Shown here piece by piece: positions 22,521 to 33,803 of a DNA stretch of 64,000 nt. Position 1 is the stretch's first letter, and every line of letters begins with the position of its first letter. The stretch is from Pegoplata infirma (lineage: Eukaryota > Arthropoda > Insecta > Diptera > Anthomyiidae), in the NCBI GenBank assembly GCA_963921195.1, contig OY992540.1, positions 62,070,844 to 62,134,843 on the forward strand, in the 5' to 3' direction. The translations under genes were made by a program, and so were the position numbers. The notes under the pieces were generated by a model. That model searched no databases, was not told the DNA's origin, and saw nothing but the letters and a program-made list of their open reading frames with translations.

Positions 22521-23395
22521 ACTTATTGAAAAACACATCAATAGCCCTAGTTCTCAGTAAAAACATGCCGCAAAAAACTAAAATACATTTTTATAAAAAT
22601 GGCTACAAATCTAACAATACTAAAAATCTAACATAACTAAAAATGGCATAACAAAAAAAAAAAATTCCTCAAATTAATAAATGTAATATTTATTTCCTAA
22701 GAAAACGTTAATAATAGTGTGTTACAATATCAAACTTTCCGAATAGGAATGGAATGAAACCAAATAACATGCACCAACGAAAATTTGAAATTTACTTTTA
22801 TGATAACTTGGAAACTAAAGATTTCAGAATAAAGTAAATACCAGTTTTGAAATCCTTACATTGAACATACTAAAATTCATGCTAAAAATAAAATTCGTTA
22901 AAATCACACTTTTTAGATTCGTTGTTAAATGCGAGATAATAAAAAAATTGTAAAACTGCGAAAACTTGATTAATATTAAAAAAAAATATTTAAATTTTAA
23001 TTCTATAAATTAACAATTTTATTAATAAAATAAACCAATTAATATGTTAATTGTGGTAATTAAGAATTTAATAAAAAAAAATTATTAAATTATTATTTAA
23101 ATTTGGAATAATCAATAAAATTCCCATATTAATTTTAAATATTTTTATGTGGTTAATTAAAAATAAATGGATATTTAGTTAATTAAAAATTTAGTACTTT
23201 TAATTAAAAAATAAAACTAAAATAAAAAAAAAATAATAATATTTTTATAATATAAATTAAATATTTAAATAAAAAAAAGGGAAACCAATTAAAATTTTAA
23301 CTGTGTAGATTAAAAACTTAATTAAAAATAGTACATTTTGTATAGTAATTGTGTTTATATATTTTTGGACTGTATATTTTATAACTAAATTTGTA
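22521..23395. other. Very AT-rich spacer
   Basis: 22780-22940 weakly resembles the CACAGGG element near 9060-9230 (ACTAAAG..GTCAG..AATACCAGTTTT). From 22980 on it is mostly AATTAAAA/TTAATT low complexity. No coding signal. Confidence 0.4.
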
Positions 23396-24093
23396 TTTAG
23401 TTCGGTTTGAGTCCATATCAATTATTTCTGAGAAATAATAATTGTTGTACAATGAGAAAATCTGAAAAAAATCAAGTTACAACACAGGCTAAGTGGAGAT
23501 GTCGACAGCTTTCGGAAGATGCCACCCATCCATCATCAGCACTCCTTCGATTGCCACACTCTTAATGTGTGTCAGACTAAAATTAGCCATTTAAATGAAA
23601 CTTTTGAACAAATTAAATAAAGCAATTACTCCTCTTTGTGTTGAATAACCCTTATTCACCATCATTTGTGTTGTATTTATTTGGCAGAAACTTAATCAAT
23701 CTTAACTTTTAACAGAGTTGTATTTTTCCCATTGTTAACCCTTAGTAGGACTTTTCAAGTCTTGAAAAATGTCTGTTAGGTTTAAATTTTAGTTTCATAT
23801 TTCTAACACTTAGACATCTCCACTTAAGGGTACTTTCCACTATCACACTTTTCCATTATACACATCAAAATTGACCAACTTCCTAGTCGTATCTAATAAG
23901 TGAACAATTTCTGGCCAAATTTTTTAAAAAAATATTTCGCTAACATGGTGAAATTACGCTTGTATAATGGAAATGTGTGATAGTGAAAAGTACTCTTTAG
24001 CCTGTGTTGTCACTTGACTTTTTTCAGATTTTCTCATTGTACAACAATTATTATTTCTCAGAAATAATTAATGTGGACTCAAACCGAACTAAA
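23396..24093. mobile_element. Palindromic element with TTTAGTTCGG ends, TA duplication
   Basis: Terminal inverted repeats of ~110 bp start TTTAGTTCGGTTTGAGTCCA and are flanked by TA (23394-23395, 24094-24095). They contain TATTTCTGAGAAATAATAAT and TACAATGAGAAAATCTGAAA and extend to GGCTAAGTGGAGATGTC. A smaller MITE sits in the right arm. No ORF. TA duplication suggests a Tc1/mariner relative. Confidence 0.8.
23827..23996. mobile_element. 170-bp MITE nested in the right arm, TTA duplication
   Basis: Ends AGGGTACTTTCCACTATCAC and (inverse) AGAGTACTTTTCACTATCAC with TTA at 23824-23826 and 23997-23999. The left arm of the host element holds the empty site (CCACTTAGCCTGTG read inverted near 23484-23497), so the insertion is certain. 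TTA suggests PIF/Harbinger-type. Confidence 0.88.
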
Positions 24094-25546
24094 TAAAAAT
24101 TCAGTTAATAGTACAATTTTTAAAATAAGTAAAAGTTCTGTTTGTTTACCAAAATTTCTTACTTTTTTTACTACAACTGGAATGTTTTGTTTACTTTTTG
24201 TATTGAAAATTTCCAGCTGAAGTAAAAGTAGTAAAAATGAGTAGATTGTAGCAAGGTAAACGAACAGACATAATATGCTGTTCTTGCAGTAAATTTTCCC
24301 ATCCAAAAATTTGTAAATAATGTGTAATGAGTTAAGCGTCCATATTTTAATTGTACCATTATTTTTACGTGATCATTCATGTTAAAATACTGTACCTCGT
24401 GGGACAAAAATAAATTTTTGCAAATTTCTTTACTGCAATTGTCTGTTTCTCTTCTATACTTTTTTTGTTATTATCATTGTTGTTTTTTATGTGTGATAAA
24501 TCATTTATTTACTTATATGTATACTACATACATAAGTATGTTTATTGCTATTATATTCATACACATTATATGTTATGATGTTACTAACTATTGTTACAGC
24601 CTGTTGTGTTATATGAGCATGCATGTTGTAGACATATATTGTATGCGGCATTTTTGTAATGTTATCATAATAATATGTTACAACAAAATGTATGTCATAT
24701 CACAGTATGTAACTACCCAGGCAGAAATTGCCAAGCATACAAAAAAAAAATTGTCACAGCAGAGCACTTTAGTTTTTGTGTGTAAAGTAGTATGAAATTA
24801 TAATTCGAAAAATGATTTGAACTCGTTTTGTTAGAGCTTTGCCAATATTGTTGTCTACTTAGAAACGAATATAAGACTTTATGTGCCACTAACGATTGTC
24901 AATTTGCTAAATACTCTTGACAATGGAATTTGACAAATTCCGAAACACGTTTCAAGTTAGTCTTTCAAAATTATTAAACCAATCAATTTAAACCAAACAA
25001 CTTTATAAATAGTTTCTTGAAAATTGTTACTTTGACAATATCATTGTAAGGATTAGTAAAAGAAACGCCAACAAAACAATGTTCAAAGGTGGTCAAATTA
25101 TAATTTTTTTTTCTTAAAACCTAAAACCATGTTGAATGACCTTTTTGGATCCAAAGAGCAAAAATACATACCAATATTTTTTTTCCAGCACTTAAATTTT
25201 CCAATTTTTTTTTTTCAGAACTTTGAAATTTTTAATTTTTTTTCCTAAAACCAGTTTTTATGAAATTTTTTCCATTTTTTTTCCTAAAATCATTTTAATA
25301 AAATTTTTACATCAAAGTGCAAATAAAAAACCAATAAAAAATTCTGGCCGGGACTTAGAATATGTTTAAAATTTTTTTCAGAAAATCTTTTTGTTGCCCG
25401 TTATATAACATATATTTTATAACTGTTGCAATGATTTAGATGCTGTTCCAGTACAGTATTTTTTGTTTTTCACACGGTCTGGCAACATTGGCTAGAACCG
25501 TGGCCATACGTACAACTGGTGTTATCATTTAATTATTGGGACAATA
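24094..25546. other. Largely unique AT-rich region
   Basis: ATGTATAC/CATACATA-type simple sequence lies at 24515-24545. TTGACAATGGAATTTGAC near 24918 and blocks of TTTTTTCCTAAAAC near 25240-25285 are locally repeated. The 138-codon frame at 24379-24795 is Cys/Tyr/Ile-rich without a motif and is probably chance. No host gene found. Confidence 0.4.
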
Positions 25547-26074
25547 CACTCAAAAAAAAAACCTTGTAAAATTACAAGAAAAACTTGTAACTTTTTTTGG
25601 TTTGCTACCTCCAATTTGACAAAAATTCCTTGTAATTTTACAAGATTTTTACCAATAATTTTGTAATTTTACAAGGTTTTTACCAATTCAATTGTAAATT
25701 TACAAATTTTTTGACACGATAAAATATACAGAGGTTTCGTAATTTTACTAGATTTTTTGCTACCTCCTATTTTACGAGAATTCCTAGTAATTTTACAAGC
25801 TTTTTACCAATAATTTTGTAATTTTACAAGTTTTTTACTAATAAAATTGTAAATTTACAGTTTTTTGCGCAATTAAAATTACAAGGAATTCTCGTGAATT
25901 TACTATATTTTTTTGTAAAATTATGTTGCAAATTTGTAAAATTAAAAAAAAATTTATAAAATTACAAAAAAATGTAAATTTCGATTTCTTAAGATACAAG
26001 GAAAACTGTCAAATATTGGTAAAATGGGATTACGAGACTTTTTCTAGTAATTTGACAAAGTTTTTTTATGTGTG
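25547..26074. mobile_element. TA-target MITE, CACTCAAAAAAAA end, copy 2
   Basis: Flanked by TA (25545-25546, 26075-26076). Ends CACTCAAAAAAAAAACCTTG and the inverse of TTTGACAAAGTTTTTTTATG..TGTG. The interior is built from repeated TTGTAATTTTACAAG blocks, which are themselves short palindromes. 528 bp, non-coding. Confidence 0.75.
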
Positions 26075-26594
26075 TACAGGGTTTTTTGTAAACCAGCAGT
26101 TTTGCCAACGTAGGCCCCCACCGCATTTTTCTGCATGGGTAAGCAAATAGTTTTTTTTTTATATACACATACAGATTTAATATATATTTACTACTAACCA
26201 AATCGTTTTCTTGTCTATGTCATTGCATTATTGTTATAATAGTTTGATTTTAATATAAGTAAATCTCAACAACAGAAGATGTGTATAAAAAAAATTAAAT
26301 GTCCTATTTATGGAATTTGATGTATTTTGAGTCATAAAATTTATTATGACTATTCTTATAATTAAATAATACGATTATAATCTGAATCAAAATTTAAAAT
26401 TTAACAAGAAAAATGTAAAATTTCCCCGAATTCATTAATATCCAAGACAATGTCAAAAATATTTTGAGTAGCAATTAATTTGAGTTCAAAAACTTTTTTT
26501 ATCACGAAATTCGGGGTGAAACTTATCCAAAATCCATGGTTTTGCCCAAAAATCCTTAACCTTGGGACTAAAAACAACTGCTACCAAACTACTA
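26075..26594. other. Spacer between two TA-target MITEs
   Basis: Apparently unique; a TTTTTTTTTATATACACATACAG run near 26151. No coding signal. The neighbouring elements are related to each other, so this segment separates two independent insertions. Confidence 0.4.
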
Positions 26595-27104
26595 CATTCA
26601 AAAAAAAAAAAAAACCTTGTAAAACGACAAAAAAATTTGTAACTTTTTTGTCAACCTCCTATTTGACAACAATTCCTTGTAATCTTACTAGCTTTTAACC
26701 AATAATTTTGTAATTTTACAAACATTTTACCAATAAAATGGTAGATTTACAAATTTTTTGTCGCAATAAAACTTAAAAGGAGGTTTTTTGTTTTTACTAG
26801 ATTTTTTGCTACCTTCAGTTTTACGAGAATTCCGAGTATAAATTACGAGCTTTTTACCAATAAAATTGTAAATTTACAACTTTTTTGACACAATAAAACT
26901 TACATGGAAATCTTGTAAATTTACTAGATTTTTTTGTAAAAAAGTCTTAGAAAGTTGTAAAATTACAAAAAAGCTTGTAAAATTTCAAGAAAAAATTTAA
27001 ATTTCGATCGAAAATTTTTTGTTAAAAAACAGGGAAAACTGTCAAATATTGGTAAAATTGGATTACGAGACTTTTTCTTGTAATTTGACAAGGTTTTTTT
27101 TGTG
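26595..27104. mobile_element. TA-target MITE, CATTCAAAAAAA end, copy 3
   Basis: Flanked by TA (26593-26594, 27105-27106). Left CATTCAAAAAAAAAAAAAAC then CTTGTAAAACGAC; right TTGTAATTTGACAAGG then T-run and GTG. Interior blocks (TTGTAATTTTACAA, TTTTACGAGAATTC) match the element at 25547-26074. Non-coding. Confidence 0.75.
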
Positions 27105-27280
27105 TAGGAGAAAGAGATATATAAATGTCAAGCTTCTTAAGTCTTCAAAAGCTTGGAGGCTTCAAGGAAAACATTTTAAGGGACACAAAAAAATAGCCTC
27201 GAACTAGAATAAACACTTTTTCATTTTTTTTAATACAAGTATGCCTAAATTTTTTACAATCTATATTGTTATTCGGGGCG

Positions 27281-27520
27281 TATTCTGCCGTCTTAAAAAA
27301 GAAAGTCACAAGTGAAAAAATTTAAAAACTGAGGGTAGGGCAGATTCGGAACCGTAAATGAGTTTCTGTTTTTTGTGTTAAAAACTAATAATATTATTTA
27401 TATATACATAGATACACAACATTTTTTATTTCTAAAGCATGAAAGATAAAACGCGTTAATGAAAAATATCTGAAAAATTCTAAAATGGAGATATGACTTT
27501 CTTTTTTAGAAGGGCAGTAT
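27281..27520. mobile_element. 240-bp MITE with CTGCC ends
   Basis: Terminal inverted repeats: TATTCTGCCGTCTTAAAAAA then GAAAGTCA on the left; TGACTTTC then TTTTTTAGAAGGGCAGTA on the right. Probable TA-containing target. Non-coding. Confidence 0.7.
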
Positions 27521-28639
27521 TATTAATAATAACTTCTATTTTGTTTCTCATCCCAGATATTAAACCCCCTAACAATATGTTTTCCTTAGAACTACCAACA
27601 ATATTCTAAATTTAACTTTAATATCTCTTCTTAAGCTTTAAAAAATATCCTGGACAATTGCCGGCATTAGTTGCAAGTTTTTAATAACAATAAGGCGTTG
27701 TTGAAAATAAATTTTAAATTTTTTCTCATAATTATAAATTGTTGTTTATAGAGCATTTCTTGGTGTTAGTACCTGTGGTGAGCTAAAAAATTTGTATAAT
27801 GATTTTGGGGCCCTTTAGCGTTTTTAATTAAAATTAATAAAGTTTCAAGTGTTTTGGTTGTTTTTCAACACTGATGGTGTTTGGTTTAAACAAAATTCCA
27901 AGAACAATGTAGATTATGGGGATGATACAAAAAAAGTTGCGCTTGAATATTAAAATAAATTAGATTAGTTTTTAAAACCAAAAGATGTGTAACAAACTCT
28001 TTAATAAGAAAATTAAATTTTGGGAGAAGTATTACAAACTTAGAAATAACAAAAAACTTATAGAAATCTAAATATGAAGTTATAAGGATCAATAAAAAAA
28101 CAAATAGCATTAAATAATATAAACATACAATAGGGCGTTCCGTAAAATTCAATTTTCAAATTGGTTGTAGTCATACCTGGCAAACGATGGCCACTAAGAG
28201 CTGATTATGGGAAAAGTTTATGAAAAAATTTCGCAAGCTCATCACCAGTCGGCAACCAGTGGTCAAAGTTGGAAAAATTTATATATTTCGAACAAAATTA
28301 TTGTCCGAATTTTTTGACCAAATCCGGCTCAAAAATTCGGAAATTTTGCGCACTTATTTGGAAAAATATTTCAAAAATTCCAAATCGCAATTTTGATCCA
28401 CAGATGCTGAGTTTTAAACACACAAATTATTTTTTATACAAATTGGTCCCAAAAGTTGGAAGATGTTAAGTGTGTTATCTAAAAAATATTAAAAAAATAT
28501 AAAAACATAATTTTGGTCCGAAAAAATGCCTGCGAATGTTTTGCTGAAGATGTTTTGCTGAAGATGTTTTGCTGATGGTTTGAGTATACTTGCCAAAGCA
28601 AAGTTTTTTTTTAGAAAAAATAATGTTATTTTCCATCCC
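27521..28639. other. Apparently unique AT-rich region
   Basis: No element ends or tandem repeats stand out apart from a short GATGTTTTGCTGAA duplication near 28545-28575. The 88-codon frame at 27886-28152 and the 66-codon frame at 28269-28469 carry no recognisable motif. Confidence 0.4.
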
Positions 28640-28900
28640 ATGCAAAATTCCATCCCATGAGAATCGAAATATCGGTCGAGGACCCCATTAAGTTTATATA
28701 CTATTGACAATATATCTAAGACAATCTAGCTACATAGATCCGTCCATCTGTCGGTAAAAAGCAAGATGCATTCTAAACCAAAAGAGCTCTTAAATTTGGT
28801 AAATGAGTATATTACTTAGGAGCAAAAGAGATGTTTTTACATTTTGGAGAGTATAAATAATTCGGTACAGAATAATTTAACACTCTCACTTGCTTTTTGT
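28640..28900 (+). mobile_element. DINE-1/mini-me-like element, short
   Basis: TATCGGTCGAGGACCCCATT, a shortened TA tract, ATCCGTCCATCTGTCGG, AACCAAAAGAGCTCTTAAA and the 3' end GAGAGTATAAATAATTCGG..ACACTCTCACTTGCTTTT. The internal body is largely deleted; it closely resembles 55164-55312. Confidence 0.75.
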
Positions 28901-29311
28901 ACAATTGTTAAACAAATGGAACTTTTTTATGGCCGAATTTTAGACCTGGTAAAAAAGTAGTTTTGGTGAAAAAAAATATGAAAAAAATTAAAAGAAAAAT
29001 TTTTTGATGAAAAACAAAATTTTGATGAACAAGATGAAAAACAAAATTTTGATGAAAAAAGTTTTAATAAAAAAAATTATGAAAAAATAAAATTTTATGA
29101 AAAAAATTTTTTTATTATGAAAAAAAAAAACTAAAATTTTATGAAAAAAATAAATTTTGACGAGAAAAATCTTCTTTTATGAAATAAAAAATTTGATGGA
29201 AAAAAATATTTTAATGACAAAAAGAAAATAATAAAAAAAAAATTTTAATAAACAAAAAATTTGATAAAAAAAAATTGATGAAACAAAAATTTGTTTGTTG
29301 AAAAATAATTA

Positions 29312-30282
29312 ATCCCTACACCACTCTGTGGTACAGGGCAACGGCGTACGCAGGACTGTTTTTTCAGGGCCCAACAACAACAACAAAAAAAATTTTGGTT
29401 GTTTTTTTTCGTGAGATTTGCGTTTTCCAATACATATAAAAAAAATATTTTTTTATTGTTGTTGTTGGGCCCCCCCCCCTGTATACGCCAATGGTACAGG
29501 GTATAATGAATTTGTGCTGATGTTTGTAACTACCCGAAATATTGGTACAAGACCCTCTTTTAAGTATACCGATCGACTCAGAATCACTTTTTGAGTCTAT
29601 TTAGCGATGTCCGTCCGTCTGTCTGTCTGTCCATGTAAACGGTGTAAGCACTATCCTGTACTATTCGCAATTATCAATCGATTTGAATGAAATTTCAAAC
29701 TTTAAGATAAAGCCTATTGAAACTAGAAAAAATCGGTCCATGTTTTGACCTAGCCCCCATACAAACGTCCCTCGTAAATTTGGCTTAGATTTCTCTTACA
29801 ATCGTAATGTAATAGGTATCCTTCTGAAATTTAGCGTGTCAACGTATTTCGTATTCACAAATCATCGTTCGAAATTTTAAAATAGTCGGACCAGTCATAC
29901 TTGTAGTCCCCATACAAAACACCTTCCAGATATTCACATAAATCTCGTAAAATTTATGAAAATTGGAAATGTTGTGATAAAATTTTGTTTGTAGGTGTTA
30001 AACGTATGCTTTGGTAACCTTATCAAATTTCAATTTAGTTGGAGCATTTTTGGACTCAGTCCCCATATAAAAATTTCGTCCGATATTCAGATAAATCGGT
30101 CTGTTGGCAACAAAAAGAAGCCTATTTCATTTAAATTTCGCTGGTGTGTGTTTTTGCACTAATTTAACATCTAACAAATTAGGATCGGATCCATGTTTGA
30201 ACTTGGGACCCATTTTTTGGGAAACACTTTTGTAAGGTATTATATGGTCGGTTTAGACCGACTATAACTTTCTCACTTATTA
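29312..30282 (+). mobile_element. DINE/Helentron-like element, divergent subfamily
   Basis: Contains GGTACAGGGTATAATGAATT, TTTAGCGATGTCCGTCCGTC, then an AATCGGTCCATGTTTTGACC body and a 3' hairpin GTCGGTTTAGACCGAC followed by TATAACTTTCTCACTT. It differs in sequence from the common DINE but keeps the hairpin-plus-CTCACTT design. Its borders are fixed by the intact X junction. A MULE-like MITE lies near its 5' end. Confidence 0.8.
29339..29491. mobile_element. MULE-like MITE, 10-bp duplication TGGTACAGGG
   Basis: Inverted ends AACGGCGTACGCAGG and (inverse) TTGGCGTATACAGGGG, with GGCCCAACAACAAC shared inside. TGGTACAGGG occurs on both sides (29329-29338, 29492-29501). A 9-10-bp duplication is typical of Mutator-type elements. 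It contains a C-run at 29470-29479. Confidence 0.7.
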
Positions 30283-30420
30283 TGTTACATTTTATTCATC
30301 ATTTCGGTGAAAAACGCTTTTATTCACCAGCAGGTGAGTGATTATTCAAGTTACAAATCGAAGTTGCAAACCTTTTTCGTTTTTTTAAAATTAGACTCCA
30401 GCCTAAAAACATTATTATGT

Positions 30421-30500
30421 AAAAATGTTGAGGAGTAAAAATTAATGTGGGTTGGTCTTGCATTGAACCCCTCTAGGAGCAACTCCAAGGCTGTTCTGGG
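30421..30500. mobile_element. FB1-related fragment
   Basis: GTAAAAATTAATGTGGGTTG, TCTTGCATTGAACCCCTCTA and GAGCAACTCC match, diverged, the FB1 arm (GTAAAAATTAATGGGGGTCG). About 80 bp, without ends. Confidence 0.6.
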
Positions 30501-30529
30501 GCAAATGAACTCTCTTCTGTAGAATGTAG

Positions 30530-30567
30530 AAAAGGGCATTGTGGAATACCCTCCACAATGCCCTTTT
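30530..30567. repeat. Perfect 16-bp hairpin followed by T-run
   Basis: AAAAGGGCATTGTGGA (30530-30545) pairs with TCCACAATGCCCTTTT (30552-30567) over a 6-base loop ATACCC. It lies at the 3' side of the minus-strand DINE that follows and may be that element's terminal structure, extended by duplication. Confidence 0.7.
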
Positions 30568-31216
30568 TTAATGATAGTAAATTTTCTAATGTGAAAAAAA
30601 TAAAATTTTTGGTTAGAAATATTTTATTTTGTGTAAAAAAAACATTTTTTTTATTAATTTTTGAAAAAAAAAAAAAAAAAATACAAATTTTTTTTTGAGT
30701 GTAAATTTTTTTTTTAGTGTAAAATTTTTTTTTAGTGTAAAAATTTTTTTTAAGTGTATTTTTTTTTTTTTTTGTTTTAGTGTAAAAATATTTTTGTGTG
30801 ACAAAAATACCTTGTAAAATATTTTTTTGACTTACAAATGTTTTTAAAACATGTTTAACGGGTTTTCAATACGTGAATTTAAGGTGAAACTAATCTGAAA
30901 TTTACGGGTCTGCTAATAACTTTTGAACCGCTGAACCGATTTGGCTGAAATTTAAAAAAAACTGGACCAGAGGAATGACAAATATATATGCCACACTCCA
31001 GCACCCTCAGAATTGCCGTTCGAAAGATACCGTGTGTTTTATCTCGTAAATTCCAGAAAAAACCTTGCCGAAATTCACTCATTTGCTTATAACTTTTGAA
31101 CCACTGGACCGATTTCGCTGGATTGCAACACCAACCTGACCAGGTAAATGTCCAACATATATCCCAAACTTCAGGAGCCTTCGTAAAGTCTTTCAAAAGT
31201 TAGCGTGTTTTCAACA

Positions 31217-31353
31217 GACAGACAGACAGACGGACAGACGGACAGACGGACAGACGGACAGACGGACAGACGGACAGACGGACAGACTGACAGACGGACG
31301 GACGGACTGACGGACGGACGGACGGACAGACGGACGGACGAACGGACGGACGG
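31217..31353. repeat. (GACA/GACG)n microsatellite of the DINE
   Basis: About 34 tetranucleotide units, mixing GACA and GACG. It is the expanded form of the (GTCY)n tract known from mini-me elements, here much longer than in the other copies. It produces the Val/Arg/Pro/Ser-rich part of the frame at 31200-31592, which is not a gene. Confidence 0.9.
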
Positions 31354-31400
31354 ACATCGCTAGATCGTCTTAAAATCGATAGAGGATGATGAATATATAT

Positions 31401-33345
31401 GGGGCATTCCATGTGAAATCGGACATTTTGAAAAACTTTTTTTTTTGATTTTCCCAATTTGTTAACAGTTTTTAGTACCCTTCGAAAACTCCTTCGTGGT
31501 AAATTTTCAGATTTTTTTGATGACCCGTTCAAAAGATATCGAATTTTTAAAAATTGGTAGTTTGTTCCTTTACTCAAACTTCTTTTAATCATAACTTCTT
31601 CAATAATGGTTCAAATTTCAATTTTTTTTTTTCAAAATTTTTGTTTTTTTACGTACTTTCTAAAAAAAAATCCCAAAAAATTCTTAAAAGCGCTCTAGTA
31701 TGCGATTTTTAAGTTTTAAAATTTAAATCTCATTTTTAAAAATGTTTGTACTCTTCGATTTTTTTTTAATTTTTTTGTGTAAAACTTCTATCAATTCTAC
31801 AAATTTTTTGCCCAGGAAGATCGTGGGATAACGATTATTATTATTTTTTAAAATTTTTTAAAAAAATTTTATTGTAATTTTTCAATCTTAAAATCATTTC
31901 TTCTGCTCCAATGGTGCGTCATAGAGGGGTCCTTTATAAGACCGACCCCCATTAATTTTTACGTCTGAACATTTCTTTGGAACAAACTAATACCCTATCT
32001 CCAATTTATAAGGGGGTCCCACACAAACCGACATTATTTTAAATTTGTTCCAACCGCTCTAACTGCCCTAATAGTGCCCTTAGAGCAACAAAATGTATGA
32101 CCGACCCACAATATTTTTTTAGTCCAAACATTTTCTCTGAACACACCTATCCTCTATCTTTAACTGTTAAGGCGGTCCCCATAAATTTTTTTTTATTTTT
32201 TGTACATTTGTTTTATTTAATCAGCTTCTACCGGTCCAATGGTGCGTCCGAGAGGGGTCATTACTGAGACCGACCCCAATTTATTTTTAATATACAACAT
32301 TTTTTCAAAACATACCTATGCCCTATCTCCACTCCCTAAGAAGGCTCCCATACAAAATTACATTTTTATAAAATTTGCTCCAACTGTTATTTGTATGGGA
32401 GCCTACTTAGGGAGTGGAGATAGGGCGTAGGTATGTTTTTAAAAAATGTTGGAGGGTAAAAATAAAAGGGGGTCGGTCTCAGTAATGACCCCTCTCGGAC
32501 GTACCATTGGACCGGTAGAAGCTGATTAAATAAAACAAATTTACAAAAAATAAAAAAATTGTCTGGGGACCGCCTTAACAGTTAAAGATAGAGGGTAGGT
32601 GTGTTCAGAGAAAATGTTTGGACTAAAAAAATATTGTGGGTCGGTCATACGTTTTGCTGCTCTAAGGGCACTATTAGGGCAGTTAGAGCGGTTGGAACAA
32701 ATTTAAAAAAATGTCGGTTTGTGTGGGACCCCCCTTATAAATTGGAGATAGGGTATTAGTTTGTTCCAAAGAAATGTTTAGACGTAAAAATTAATGGGGG
32801 TCGGTCTTATAAAGGACCCCTCTATGACGCACCATTGGAGCAGTAGAACTGATTTTAAGATTGGAAAATTACAATAAAATTTTTTCAAAAAATTTTAAAA
32901 AATAGTAATAATCGTTATCCCACGATCTTCCTAGGCAAAAAATTTGTAGAATTGATAGAAGTTTTACACAAAAAAATTTAAAAAAAATCGAAGAGTACAA
33001 ACATTTTCAAAAATGAGATTTAAATTTTAAAACTTAAAAATCGCATACTAGAGCGCTTTTAAGAATTTTTTTGGATTTTTTTTTTAGAAAGTACTTAAAA
33101 AACAAAAATTTTGAAAAAAAAAAATTTAAATTTGGGCCATTATTGAAGAAGTTATGATTAAAAGAAGTTTGAGTAAAGGAACAAACTACCAATTTTTAAA
33201 AATTCGATATCTTTTGAACGGGTCATCAAAAAAATCTAAAAATTTACCACGAAGGAGTTTTCAAAGGGTACTAAAAACTGTAAACAAATTGGGAAAATCT
33301 AAAAAAAAAGTTTTTCAAAGTGTCCGATTTCACATGGAATGCCCC
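31401..33345. mobile_element. Foldback element FB1, copy 3, full length (1945 bp)
   Basis: Ends GGGGCATTCCATGTGAAATC and its exact inverse, ATAT on both sides (31397-31400, 33346-33349). Two arms of about 950 bp are near-identical inverted copies around a ~33-base spacer near 32370. Arm landmarks: GATCGTGGGATAACGATTAT, GTGCGTCATAGAGGGGTC, GCCCTAATAGTGCCCTTAGA, CGTCCGAGAGGGGTCATTAC. A ~66-codon Lys/Arg-rich frame (starting MIKRSLSKGTNYQF) is open in both outer arms but only reflects arm identity. No transposase; a non-autonomous giant hairpin element, possibly Sola2-like. Confidence 0.9.
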
Positions 33346-33445
33346 ATATACTTTATGGGGTCCTAGACCAATATTTCGAGGTGTTACAAACGGAATGACA
33401 AACTTATATATACCCTCTATCACTAGAGTGGAGGGTATAAAAAAC

Positions 33446-33803
33446 ATTAAAATTCCTACAAGTGCCACGGAGACGCACCTAGAGAGGTACAATGTAAGAT
33501 TAACACTCAATAATTTTTACATCCCAACAGATTTTCTTTTTACTACAATCACGTAAATTAAATAAAATTTCAGTGACGGTTACAATTGACTCACCAAAAA
33601 TTGTTATTAATGAAGATTTTCATTAATTTGAATTTAAGGTTGCAATTTTTACTCACTTACTTATTTAACAAGTTCTACAAATATTTTCATTATTTTCACT
33701 TAAGTTTTCATTAAAAGAAATTTTGTTGACTCCAGTTGCATTGATCAAAAGAAACCTATCTTTGTAAACTAGTATTATGTAGAATGTCAAATTTTGCTAA
33801 AAC
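33446..33803. other. Spacer between DINE and hAT F
   Basis: Apparently unique AT-rich DNA. Nothing recognisable on either strand. Confidence 0.4.

Larger units (their letters stand above)
28960..30420 (+). mobile_element. Element X, copy 2, with A-rich array; split by a DINE
   Basis: An irregular array of TTTTGATGAAAAA-type units (28970-29300) ends TTGTTGAAAAATAATTA at 29311. After the inserted DINE the element resumes at about 30283 with TGTTACATTTTATTC, a degenerate TTCACCAGCAGGTGAGTG, TTCAAGTTACAAATCGAAG and AGCCTAAAAACATTATTATG. Copy 3 at 58420-58450 shows the undisturbed junction (AATAATTATGTTAC). Confidence 0.65.
30546..33445 (-). mobile_element. DINE-1/mini-me-like element interrupted by full-length FB1
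   Basis: Minus-strand DINE: ATACCCTCCACAATGCCC, TTTTGTGTGACAAAAATACC, two diverged copies of a TAACTTTTGAACC..CTG block (30930, 31088), the long GACA/GACG tract (31217-31353), ATCGCTAGATCGTC and GAATATATAT. FB1 sits at 31401-33345. The DINE resumes with ATATACTTTATGGGGTCC and ends at GAGTGGAGGGTATAAAA near 33440. The copy at 43262-43725 is the closest plus-strand relative. Confidence 0.8.

Noticed and set aside
24379..24795. 138-codon Cys/Tyr/Ile-rich frame
   Set aside because: Covers simple sequence of ATGT/TACATA type, with no motif and no codon bias; most likely chance.
31200..33366. Recurrent Lys/Arg-rich frame (MIKRSLSKGTNYQF...) in FB1 arms as a conserved small protein
   Set aside because: It is open in several arms but the arms are nearly identical DNA in both orientations; the copy near 1190-1383 has an in-frame stop. 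No evidence of selection on protein.
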